DNA of 64,000 nt from Tolypeutes matacus (lineage: Eukaryota; Chordata; Mammalia; Cingulata; Chlamyphoridae), in the NCBI GenBank assembly GCA_026826555.1, contig JAKSZT010020697.1, positions 2,143,685-2,207,684 of the forward strand. Direction: 5' to 3'. Below the pieces are notes generated by a model. It worked only from the letters and a program-made list of their open reading frames with translations, had not been told where the DNA came from and did no database searches. This document shows positions 1 to 10,640 of the stretch, piece by piece (positions within the stretch are counted from its first letter, which is position 1; every line of letters begins with the position of its first letter). The translations under genes and the position numbers were made by a program.

Positions 1-229
1 TTTAAAAGAGAAACATGAATCAGAGAAATTGATTAGTAATGTTCAACTATTCTAGATTTCTCTAAGGCATAGTCAGGAATAGGACCACAGCACTGGTACA
101 AAATATTGACATCAAAGAAGACCTGTATCTCCTGGGACTTGTGTGGATATTTGTAGTTTTCCCCTTATGTCTGGCTCCCAATAAATAATGGAAAGCATTT
201 GGTCTCCAATTTCTATGAGAATCCCACAA

Positions 230-600
230 AGAGATATCTACAAATACATTCATTGAAATATATATAAATAGCCAAAAGTACGAAAAGACCAAGTTTCCAT
301 TTAAAGGAGAATGGATAATCAATCTTTGCTAATTCACACAATTGAAGGTTATTAAGTAGTAAAATAAATGAACTATGGATACACACAATATCTTTATGCT
401 GAGTGAAAGAAGCATTACCAAATAAACATAATATACGATTTCATTAAAATGAAGTTTCAGAATGGGTGAAAAATATCCACTATGGAATGAAATCAGGATA
501 TAGATGGGTTTTAACTGGAAATTGCCATGAAGGAACATTGTGAGTGAAGGTTAATGGCCTAACTTGAAGAGGATTTGGGTTATATAGATGTACATGTTTA
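230..600 (+). repeat. Old L1 3'-end remnant
   Basis: The stretch resembles the end of L1 ORF2 and the early 3' UTR: an 'aatggataa' block, then 'gaactatggatac', then 'atgctgagtgaaagaagc', in the order and spacing usual for that part of old mammalian L1s. All frames are closed. Bases 1-229 show nothing I can assign. It is diverged and its edges are estimated. Confidence 0.5.
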
Positions 601-639
601 TTAAAAGTCATTACTTAAGATGTGCTTTTTATTGTATCT

Positions 640-1290
640 AAATGTGACAGTTTTGAAATTATGTTTGTGAATGCCCAAAAGAGAAAGATTATGTTTGAAA
701 ACTAATTATTCCTGTGGGTGTAATACCCTTTGATTGTATTAAATCCAGTGAGGTCCTCTGATTAAGTTTACTTGATAAAATCAATTTAGGACATCTGATT
801 TGACTATATCAGTAAGATGTAAGTCAGGTTGAGTCCCTGCCCCCTTGGTGGGCTGCTATAAATGGACACTCACTCAAGAAGACACACAAGAAGAAAGAGA
901 GCTCTGTCATTTTTGATCCTGAGGCCCCAGGGGGAGATGAACCATTCCCTGATACTTTGTGGCTGACCTTGTGTAAAGAGCAAAGACAGATGTAGAAGGC
1001 CCAGAAAGAAATGTGCCTTATACAAGGAGAGAGAGTAAACTTTAAGAGACAAGCCCTATGCCAGCATCAGGTAAGAGAAAGGAAGCCCAGAGGGGAAGCC
1101 TAAACCCTCACAGAGATCAGTGACCATCTTGCTTCAACAAATGGCAATTGACCTTGGTGAGAAAGCAACCTTCAGTTCGTTTCTTCAGGGCCTTGTAACT
1201 ATAAACTTTTACCCCAAATAAATACACTTTTAAAAAGCCATCAGATTTTTGGTACTTTGCATTGGCACCCCTTTGGCATACTAATACAGT
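640..1290 (+). mobile_element. Solo LTR-like element
   Basis: A TATAAA box (857-862) lies about 360 bases before an AATAAA signal (1217-1222), the layout of an LTR with U3, R and U5. The block after the poly(A) signal ('gccatcagatttttggtac', then 'ttggcacccctttggc') looks like a U5 end, and the far side ends close to a CA. No internal retroviral sequence is attached, so a solo LTR is the simplest reading. I cannot name the family; ERVL or MaLR type is a guess. No TSD was found and the edges are approximate. Confidence 0.5.
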
Positions 1291-1299
1291 AAATTTTAA

Positions 1300-1725
1300 A
1301 TAAAGATGAATAAACCACAGAAGGGTTGTTTGGAGAAGATAATGAAGTAGGAAGCTCCAAGAATTAGTTCCTCCATGAGAACAGCTACTGAACTGGCACT
1401 GTCTAAATCAACTGTTTTGAAACTCTAGAACCTAGTAGAACAGTGTTGAACATCCATGTAAATGTGGGAGTGGGGAGGATGAGACTGGTAAATTGCAGTA
1501 AATACTGGTGAATTTCACTCTGTGCAGTGGCTTCTATCCCCTCTCCAAGAGACTGCTTACATGCAGCAGTGTGGCCCACAGTTCCAGCTCTAGTGTAGAC
1601 AGCTAGTACCCGATTGGGGTATAAAGACCTAATTTCCAAGATCTTTGGGTGTAAAGTCCAGAAGCTGATCACTGATTCTGTTCAGCCAATTTAGATTGCT
1701 GTGGACCAGCTTTGAGGGTGGCCAT
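1300..1725 (+). repeat. Possible L1 or HAL1 5'-UTR fragment
   Basis: The segment opens with 'gaagataatgaagtagg' followed by 'tagttcctccatgagaacag', which resembles the first bases of an L1-type 5' UTR (an AAGATGG-like start and then a conserved leader). It is non-coding and degenerate. The assignment rests on recognition of style only and could be wrong. Confidence 0.3.
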
Positions 1726-2622
1726 ACATTGTATTTTAGTTTCCTAGGCTTCTCAAGTAAATACCATGAAATGTGTTGGGTTAAACAATGGGGATTTGTT
1801 AGTTCATGGTTTTGACACTAAAAGAAAATTCAAATCAAGGTGATTCTTTCTCCCTGAAGATTGGTGTTTTGGGACTGGTGACTGACATTCTTTCATCCTA
1901 AGCTTGTTAAATGGTAAGGCACATATTGACATCGTCTGGTCTCTTCCTTTTTATCCTTCTTTTCTGGATCCTAGTGGACTTCAACTTCTTGTTTCTCATG
2001 GCTTTCTCTCTCTTTCTGAATTTCAGTCTGCTTATAAGACTCTAGTAAAAGGATTAAGACCCACCCCAACTGAGGCTTTTGTGTACCCCAGAAAATACCA
2101 TATCTTTAAAATGAATCCATTCCTGTTGGTGTGAAACTATTGCAGGCTGGATCTTTTGGCTAGATTGCCTCAGGTGAGGGCCTTTGAATAGATTACTTCA
2201 GTAGTGTGTGGCCCAGAGTGAGTCTTAATCCTCTTACTGGAGTCCTGTTTAAATGGAATGACTATGGAGAGAGAGAAACATAGAGACAGCATAACCCTCA
2301 GAAGCTAAGAGAGAAAATCCCTAACACCAAAAGCTGAAATCAATGGAACCTTGGAGAGAGAAATCCACAGGAGCAGAGAGAAAGCTTCAGTAAGACAGGA
2401 GTCTTACTCCAGGCAATGAAGCCTGGAGGAGAAGAGATACAGCAGATGCTGCTGTTATGCCATGCCATGTGGCAAGATCCAGAGCATCACCTGATGCCTT
2501 GATTTGGACACTTTCTCAGCCTCAGAATGGTAAGCTTATATGTTAATATATCCCCATTGTAAAAACCAAACCATTTCTGGTATATTGCATTCTAGCAGCT
2601 TTTAACAAACTGAGACAAAAGG
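1726..2622 (+). mobile_element. Foldback-type repeat, about 0.9 kb
   Basis: The left end ('ttagtttcctaggcttctca' onward) and the reverse complement of the right end ('ttgtctcagtttgttaaaag') align as imperfect terminal inverted repeats. The complementarity continues inward: both contain an 'acaatggggat'-like block 55-65 bases from the end. The middle (about 2090-2130) is the turning point. Such symmetry fits either an LTR-like repeat of unusual symmetric design or a non-autonomous foldback element. No transposase is present. The family is not identified. Confidence 0.5.
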
Positions 2623-3709
2623 CTATGAGAAGAATAAGGTAACACTGAATGTCAGCACAGGGAAGTGCAATTTGATCACAGGATATTAACTGGTAATGTG
2701 ATGACACATAACCTTGTGCTAAAAATATATTAAGACCTCTGGTTGTTCATATCCATGCCCAAGTTCAAAGACTGCAGTTTCCTCAGTCTTTTAGTACAAG
2801 GAGAAATTAATATGTATCACATGAGATGAATATTATTTTAGAAAGGAATTAAAAATCTAAGTTCCACAGAAAAATATTAATTCCTCATGGTGAAAGTATG
2901 TGTTGTGTTTAGGAGTCATGGGTTCCAAGAAATGTCTAACCTTTCATTTGATCTGTATCAAAGATGAGTCTTAGGAATAGTCTGCTCAAGACAGTTTATT
3001 TAAGCAGTGCTCTTACATGAGTAACATCAGGAGGAGGCCAATGACTTGGGCAATGAAACAGTTAAGGGGTCATATAACCAACTGGCTGAGACTGTCTCCA
3101 TTAGGAGACTATTTTCAAAACTGGAGGAGACTCACACTCTTCTATATCACATTCAGTCTGGGTCTTTTACCAGGTAATTCATTCATGTGCAGAGTTCAAG
3201 CTATTCTTGTAAAGGTAAGACTTATTTTTGAGGTTTCCAAAATTTCCAACTATGCTGAGGTAGCCTCACCTGTCAAAATCCCCTGGCATCTAAGTTTATA
3301 TCCTACTCTTAGGTGACAAATATTGACAGCCATTCATGATGTTTTCTTAGACCTACTGGCTATCATTAGTTTTATAACCCTATGTGTTCTTAGAGTATAC
3401 TACAGCATGCCTGTAAATTTACTATGGTATTCAGAAACCTCAACATAGTCCCTGAAGTATATTAATTATTTAGAGATCATTTAACCATTTACTTATCCAT
3501 CAGTATAATATTGAATAATCAATGCAGTTATGAGTTTTGGAGATTACTTAGCAAGAAAAACATGGAATTTTAGGCAGAAAGAATATATTCCACTGGTGTG
3601 AAAAATGTAATATAAGTAAAAAGAGAAGAATCAAAGTTATTTCAGTTGTTGTATGTGAACAAATCAGGGCAAAGATTGGAGTGGTAAAAGAGGGAGCTAT
3701 TCTAGATAC
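2623..3709. other. Unassigned AT-rich sequence
   Basis: I see no recognisable gene, RNA or repeat. A 99-codon open stretch at 3017-3316 (plus strand) has no domain or composition that suggests coding. Confidence 0.5.
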
Positions 3710-3780
3710 TTACTGAATGAATGATAGATAGATATAAACAAGCAAATAAATAAATGTTATATTTAATTTAAGAGAATCAC

Positions 3781-3904
3781 CAATGTACACCAGATTACTG
3801 ATGTTTTCCAGCATGACATTTCTTAACTTTCTCCAGGATGAATAGAACAAAACCCACTCTTGCTGGGTGAAATCTAGAGCTACATTTCTGAAGGTCACTG
3901 ATTC
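3781..3904 (-). pseudogene. KRAB-A box exon relic
   Basis: Read on the minus strand, this encodes a recognisable KRAB A box: VTFRNVALDFTQQEW, then a degenerate linker, then RNVMLENISNLVYIG. KRAB-A recruits TRIM28 in zinc-finger repressors of tetrapods and is normally encoded by its own 127-base exon. Here a GT donor (GTGATT, 3775-3780) follows the final Gly codon, and the 124-base exon equals 127 minus a 3-base deletion that removes the usual Tyr before Arg in the 'KLYR' region. The acceptor position (3905-3906) reads GT on the minus strand rather than AG. No KRAB-B exon and no C2H2 zinc-finger array was seen in the window. It is most likely a stranded exon of a dead KRAB-ZNF gene. Confidence 0.7.
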
Positions 3905-3925
3905 ACAAAACATAATGGACATTTT

Positions 3926-4330
3926 CGTTCAGAAAGAGCCATCCATACCAATGTCCAGAAGAAGATGGTTATGATGACAGTAATGAGGAAATGAGGCATT
4001 GCATGTATAGAACACTTGAACTGTGTTTGGGATTCCAGTCAGATTGTTTTCAGTGGTAATTTGGAATCCATCATTCATATACAATTACAGGGACATACAT
4101 ATATAATAAATAACAAAACCTCATTATAAAAAATTCACATGAGATATGGTGTGATATAGCCTTGAAATTTCCCAACAAACTGCCAATTATGACTTTCAGA
4201 TGTTGTTTATATAATCTGCCCTCTAGAATTCATAACTAAATCTGTATTTTGCAATTTCATGTGAATCTATAGATTCATAATAAGAGAAGAAATAATCACA
4301 TCTGTCACTTTTTAATCATGACTATGGTTT
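3926..4330. other. Unassigned sequence
   Basis: No gene or clear repeat is visible between the KRAB relic and the MIR-like hairpin. Confidence 0.45.
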
Positions 4331-4360
4331 GAATATTTCCCTCACAGACCTCAGTTTCTT

Positions 4361-4398
4361 CATCTATAAAATGGTTTTATTAAACCATTTTATAGATG
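4361..4398. repeat. Perfect 17-bp hairpin at a MIR-like tail
   Basis: CATCTATAAAATGGTTT (4361-4377) is followed by a 4-base loop and then its exact reverse complement (4382-4398). The left arm plus the preceding 'cctcagtttctt' matches the conserved 3' core of the MIR SINE, so the right arm looks like a local inverted copy of the MIR tail. Confidence 0.75.
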
Positions 4399-4599
4399 CC
4401 TTCTATAAAAAGATATAAAGTGCTTTCTAACTAATACAAGTGATAGCTCTATTATATATTTAAATAGAAGAAAAAATATTTAAACAACGTACAAACATCT
4501 GCATAACTGAATAGGTTTCACACAGAACCTGGGATAAGTAGGTTCTTCCTCTCTCAACTCTATAAAACTCAAGTGTTTATGAAAAGATTTACAGTAGTC

Positions 4600-6465
4600 A
4601 TTGAGTAGCACACCCAGTGGCCACTGAGACTGCTATACTGAAATATGGTTCTATCTTCAGCACCATTTGCTGAAGAGGCTCATATTTTATGCAAAAATCA
4701 ACTCAGAATGTATCAGATATCTGAAAATATGAGCCAGAACTATCTGTCTCCTAAAAGAAAACAAAGGAAAGCTTCATCAGGACCTTTTCTTAGGCAATGG
4801 TTTCTTAGAATTTATACCCTCTCTACAAGCAACAAAAGAAAAATAGACAAATGGAACATCATCAAAATTAAGAACTCCTTCCCCCGAGATGGCTCCCTCT
4901 ATTTGCTTGCTGTTTTTGCTCATTGTTTGTGCTCATCATCTGTGCATTGATTTTACTCATTGTCTGCTTGTTGTCTGTTTTTTTTCTTTAAGAGGCACTG
5001 GGAACTGAACCTGGGACCTTCCATGTGGGAGGTGGGAATCCACTCCCTGCTCATTTGGTTTTGCTCATTGTTTGCTTGTTGTTCTTTTGCTTGGTATCTG
5101 TTCATTGTTTGTCTTCTTTGGGAGGCACTGGGAATCCAACCCAGTACCTCCCATGTGGGAGGTAGGTGCCCAAATACTTGAGCCACATCTGCTCCCAAAT
5201 TAAGAACTATTTTGCATCATGTAACTCTATTATGAAAATAAAATGACAAGCTACAAAATGGGAGAAATTATTTTGAAACCACATATCCAATAAAGGTTTA
5301 ATATCCATAGTATGTAAAGAAACCCTTCAGCTGAACAACAAAAAGAGGAAAAAAAAAAAAGTTTGGCAAAAGATTTGAATAGACATCTCTCCAAAAAAGA
5401 TCTACAAATGGCCAGAAACAACATGAAAAGATGTGTAACATCATTAGCCATCTAGGAAATGCAAATCAAAACCACAATGATGTACCATTTCACACCCATT
5501 AGAATGGCTGCTATTTTTTAAAAAATCACAAGACATTAAATGTTGGAGAAGTAGAGAAATAACACTCATTTGTTGCTGGTGACAATGTAAAATGGTACAG
5601 ATTCTGTGGAAGACAGATTGGCAATTCTTCAGAAAGCTAAGTATAGAATGACCATATGACCCTGTAAAGCCACTACTTCATATATATCCCAAATATTGAA
5701 AACAGAGACTTAAACAGATATTTGCATATTGATATTCATAGTGGCATTATTCACAATTGCCAAAAGATGGAAACAACCCAAGAGTCCATCAACTGAAGAA
5801 TGGATAAATAAAATGTCATGTGTGTTTGTGCATATATCTATATATTATATATAATAATGGAATATTATTCAGACATAAAAAGAATGAAACCTTGATACAT
5901 TCAACATGGATGAATCTTGAAGCATCAGGTTGAGTGAAATAATCCATACAAAAAAGGACCAATATTGTATGATTTCACTGTTTTCAAATAATGGAAATAA
6001 GCAAATTAATAGAGCCAGAATCTAGAATATAGCTTAACAGAGGATGGGGCAGGTAGAGGAGATAGGAAGTTAATATATAAAATGTACAAGATTCTTATTT
6101 GGAATGATGGAATTATTTCAGTAATGGATGGTGGTGAGATGACAGCACAACAGTGAACACAATTAACAGCACTGAAATATGTAACTGAATGTGACCAAAA
6201 GGGGGAATGTTAGTTTGAATATATGGTAATAGAAGGAAATTATTTTTAAAAATCCTTGAAGCTACACTACACAAACAATGAGCCCTCACTTAAACCATGG
6301 AATATAGTTAATAGTACAATTATAACCATGTGTTCTCATCAGTTTTAACAAATATTCCACACCAATGGAAGGTGTTAATAATAGGGTGGTATATGGGAAT
6401 TCTGTATTTTATATATTATTCTTCTGTAAACCCACAACAATTTTAATGGAGAAAAATATTTTCAA
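4600..6465 (+). mobile_element. Older L1, 3' portion (end of ORF2 plus 3' UTR)
   Basis: The sequence follows the order of L1 ORF2 C-terminal coding DNA: 'aatagacaaatggaacatc', 'gcaaatcaaaaccacaatga', 'cacccattagaatggctgc', 'ggaatattattcagacataa'. A 3' UTR follows, ending near 6465 with 'gtaaacccacaacaa'. Every frame is interrupted by stops. The copy is 5'-truncated and split by a SINE at 4877-5196; L1 sequence resumes directly after the SINE. The 3' UTR type differs from the long-3'-region L1s at 7.9-26.9 kb and resembles the fragment at 33.4-33.9 kb. Confidence 0.85.
4877..5196 (-). mobile_element. DAS-type dimeric tRNA-derived SINE
   Basis: Read on the minus strand it begins GGGAGCAGATGTGGCTCAAG, a tRNA-like A-box region, and later carries a B-box-like 'gggttggattcccag'. 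A second tRNA-like half follows with 'aggttcagttcccag'. Units rich in AAACAATGAGCA fill the rest. This matches the style of the armadillo DAS SINEs derived from tRNA-Ala. A 12-bp TSD, AAATTAAGAACT, brackets it at 4865-4876 and 5197-5208, inside L1 ORF2. The usual A-tail is weak: the left edge is C/T-rich. Confidence 0.85.
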
Positions 6466-7846
6466 CTCTCTGCATCAGAATATAGCAGAATTATATGGTC
6501 AACAAGATTTCTATCCTGTCCTGAAGTCCTCATAAGCAGAGAGGTTCAGGAACCAGAGAATCAAGGGTTTGGGGAGGACATCTGGTTGTTCCATCTGATA
6601 TTTTACAAAAGTGGCAGCTGAAATCTTGTCCTGAATCAACCATCATTAGTGGCAACATCCTGCATTTCTCTTTCTCTGTGTATATGTGTGTGTGTGAGAA
6701 AGAATTAATCATCTATAAACTGTAAATTACTCCATAAATCAACATTAATTAAATGCATTTCATCAGTAAATGATAATGTGTCATGGACAGAAGTAAGATT
6801 AACTCATTCATTTGTACCTGAGGTCTAGGAAAAAAGTATTAAATGTGAGGCTGTTCTTGAAGATTTATATATATTTGCATATTTAATATCCACAATAATC
6901 CTTCAAATTATGATTTATTTACCAATTTAATAAATGGCACACTCCAAAGTTCAGAAAACTTTAGTAATATAACAAAAGTACATGATTAGAAAATGACACA
7001 GCACAAGTGTGTATTTTGCTCTGCCTGTCTGCCAAACTCAAATTCCTTGAGAGTTATACACCACTCCTAGGTTTTAGCTAGAATGTCCCTCACATCAGTC
7101 ATCCAAGGTCCCACACTCCTTGCCAAACATCAACCTCTATCTCTCCTCATTTTTACTGTCCAGCTTAATCCACTGTTATTGATATCATCATATATGTATC
7201 AAACCAAGCTTTTTTTTTTCTTATGTCTCTACCACAATTTACCACACCCACAGATGAAAACCCAATAGACCCTGATTCCAAATACATTGCCCATGAATCA
7301 GTATGATATTGGTCTTCATCTCAACAAAGAGTCCTAACTACTAGTGGCTTTCCCATATTTCTGGTACCCTTACTAGCTCTTGCTAGTTAAACCATGCTTT
7401 CATACACCATCAACACTTAAAATATTTTCCATGTATTTTAATGATCTTGCATTCTCAAGTTTCCTCTCACTTTTAACAGGCGCATTTATGTCCTACTAAG
7501 AAGATGGCTTATGCAATTTGCCAAATTACACTACAATTCCTTAATATCTTCAAATAGTCCTGAATTTATAGTTTGGCTACTCCTTTGCTCCTATTTAAAT
7601 TAAAAGTCATCTTACCTCTGGCTAAGTCCAATGTCTCCAATTGAACACATTCTTGTTTTATTCAGAACTATATTATTGATTATAAATTTAATTTCCTTAC
7701 CAGAAACCCCTCTCACTTTCCACAATACATCTTCTAAACATATAAGCTCATCTTTGTCTCTTCCATCTTGAAACAGAAACCTCTTCTGAATCAATTTTCT
7801 TTCAAATACCTGACCTGTTCTTCCTTTCACAATCAAACTGAGTGTG
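6466..7846. other. Unassigned sequence between L1s
   Basis: No gene or confident repeat is visible. It contains a short TG-rich run (about 6681-6696) and a 10-base T run (about 7210-7219). Open stretches of 60-74 codons on either strand show no recognisable domain. Confidence 0.45.
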
Positions 7847-7859
7847 CAGTTACTATTTC
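7847..7859. repeat. Left TSD of minus-strand L1
   Basis: CAGTTACTATTTC recurs exactly at 17185-17197, bracketing the L1. A T-rich run (the L1 A-tail read on the plus strand) follows immediately. Confidence 0.9.
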
Positions 7860-10640
7860 ATTTTTTAAAATCTTTTTATTTATTTTTTATATTTTAAAAG
7901 ATGCTTAGATTACATAAATGTTACACAAAACTTACAAGGATTCCCATGTTCCCCACCTCCCACACCTCCCAAAACATCCCACATAATCATCTATCATTAG
8001 TGTGGCACATCAACTGGAAAGGATATACACATCCTGGATCTTTGCCATTAAGCATGAACCATAGTTCTCATTGTAGACCACACTCTCTCCAACACAGTTC
8101 TGCATGTTATATGCTGATGTAAAAAGACCTATATCTGTCATTGTAATGTCACTCAGGATAATTCCCAAGTCCCAAAAAGCCCCTGTATTACAACTGCTTT
8201 TCCCTTCCCTGCCCCAAAAGCATACAGTGGCCACTGGCTCCACCTCACTGTTGTAATTTCTTCCATTGCTTGTATCACAGAATGTCTACAACAGAATACC
8301 AGTGAGACCACTCTAGTCCATAGCTCTTCCCCCAATCCTGAGGGGTTTGGGATGGTGATGTCCACTCCACCTTCAAGTGAGAGGGGGCTTATATCCCATG
8401 GACACAATGGATGGGATTATCATTCCTGCAGCTGCAGACTTTCTCCATTCCCTGGGAAAGCCGTTGGCCATCAACATCTCCTCACCAGGTGACTTGGGTG
8501 AGTCCATTGAGCTGTAGAGTAGGAGTTGCAGCTCCACTGAGATTCCAGGCACAGCTGGCACATGGGCAGGCCAAAGCCTCCAGTCTCTGGAAGTACACCT
8601 ACTAACTTCAGCACCACGTATAGGTTTGAATGGAAGGGACTGATGGACCATGTGCAGGGAGGACTTATTTGAGTCCAGCTCTGTCACTCTCAGGAGCACA
8701 GATTCCAAACTATAGCCCAGTGATAAGGCATCAATCTCTAGAGCTATCCACCCCTAGTATAGGGCATGGGAGTCTCCAGAGCCCTCAGGAGGCCCTCTGG
8801 GTGGGGTGAGATCCACTTTTGGTATTCTATGAGATCCTACTGAGGTGTGCATAAGCATTACCTCTGGGATGACCTCCCGACTCTATTTGAAGTCTCTTAG
8901 CCACATGAACTCATTTATCTTTACATTTTCCCCCTTTTATTCAAGGTCTTTTTCCAGTCATATTGCCAGTTGGCACTTGGTATTAATAACTTGTTGCCAG
9001 GGAAGCTCATCCCTCAGAGTCATGTCCCATCCTGGGGGGAAGGTAATGCATTCATATGCTGAGTTTGGCTTAGAGAGAGGCCACATTTGAGCAACAAGGA
9101 GGCTCTCAGGTGGCGACCATTAGGCACCCCATAACAGTAGGCTAAGTTTCAATTACAAGAGCAAAGATTCATAATGCTAGTCATCAATAACAGGAATCCA
9201 TTAGTGGACCATCCTCCTTTGCCACACACTGCCCCTGCACTTGGGGGTCTGTTGCTGCTCCCTTGGAGAATGTGGCAGAGCTCTCCAGGCTGGGAATTCA
9301 GTATTCCTTCATTTATTGAGTGATTTTCCACCCAGTGTGACCATGCCCCAGCCCTTGAACATTTGGACAAATTTATATATCTTTCATGTGTATTCAGATG
9401 AACTTTCTCCCATGAATCCTCCATCCCAGACGCCCCCTACCAATGATCCTCTACAGGCCCGTTATAACCCTTCTGTGATCTAAACCTTTCTTGAAGATGA
9501 AGCCCATATAATAACCAAATATAATTAACAGGAAAATGAAATAATAATGATAAGCTTAAATGTAACAGATAAAATACATGGAAACTAAAAAAAAAAACTA
9601 AAAATGAAATATAATTAAAGGGTAGGGACATTCAAAAACTGAAAAAACAAAAAAAAATTTTTTTTTTATTATTATTTTTTTTCCTTTTATCATTCCATTA
9701 TCGGGTGTCCAGTTTGTACCATGGCACCTTCTCCCTCTCACTCCCCAGGGTCTCTAGAATTTTCATTAATTTTCAAAGAAGCTTTAGGTCACAGCAAAGT
9801 CACACAGAGAATGCTAGAGACTCTCATATACCCAACCTCCTCCCCCTTTCCTCACCCCGTATTAAAACTTTATTATGTGAATGGTAGCAATGTTATAACT
9901 GTTATACAGATAGTGAAACATAGCTACTAAGCATTGTCAATGGTTTACAGTATAGTTTACAATTTAGATGGTACAGTTTAATAATTCTTGATGATATTTA
10001 CCATGTCCAGTGTCCATTACTGTAAGGTAATGAAAAACATTTCCCCTGACCACTAATTACCCCATTTGATCTTTTCTGTTCCTTCCTCCCCATCCCCCTG
10101 GGGCACATGACACCCCCGTCTTGACTCATTGCATAACAAGATTGAGAGTTACATGCAGCAAGAGGTCTTGACATGCTGATCATCCTCCCCTGTTAGGATC
10201 CACCCTTGCTCCTAAGAGACACCCACTTGTCTGTTTCTGAGTGAATCGGTCCTCCCAAAGATGGGGTCCATCTCCTTCCCACTCACTATGTGGGTCTCCA
10301 CTCCCCGACACAACACATTATGACAGGATGAACACTCACACACTCCCCAGAAGCCTACTCCAGATGTGCACCATCTTGAATGCCCCCCAACCTACACCCA
10401 AACCCAGTGGCACTACTTTTTCATATTGTCATAAGAGCATTCCCAATCCTGCACTTTCAACCTCATACCCACAAATCCGATGTTCACCCGGTCCCTCTCC
10501 CATCTCTCCCCCCATATCCAGAGTATTCTAACCCACCCTTTCTAATCTACCCATCTGTCAACCCTGCACCACCAAACCCAGTAATATCACTACACACCTG
10601 TCCTATCCTTCAATATGCAACTATACTCTATCATTTTACC
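7860..10640 (-). other. Long L1 3' region of the minus copy
   Basis: About 2.8 kb follow the end of ORF2, several times the usual L1 3' UTR. It aligns block by block with 24,100-26,905 (opposite strand) and its first two kilobases with 34,360-36,325. Shared blocks include 'ggtcacattgggtggag' and 'ctgagagtgacagag'. An open frame in L1 sense orientation lies at 8373-8708, followed by a second at 8153-8407. The end carries the lineage's terminal block with 'gggaatcc' and 'taatctaagcatctttt'. Confidence 0.8.
8373..8708 (-). other. Open frame in L1 3' region, minus copy (about 111 codons)
   Basis: In L1 sense orientation this frame is open for about 111 codons and shares its reading frame with the equivalent place in the plus copy (26,057-26,464). 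Shared stretches include LLRVTEL, SSLHMVH, RCTSRD, VELQLLLYSSMDS and MGYKPPLT. It stops at a TGA after PPLT, where the plus copy has TGG. Substitutions between the two copies are mostly amino-acid changing, as expected for copies decaying neutrally. I recognise no domain. It could be a lineage-specific third ORF or a chance open frame. Confidence 0.4.
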
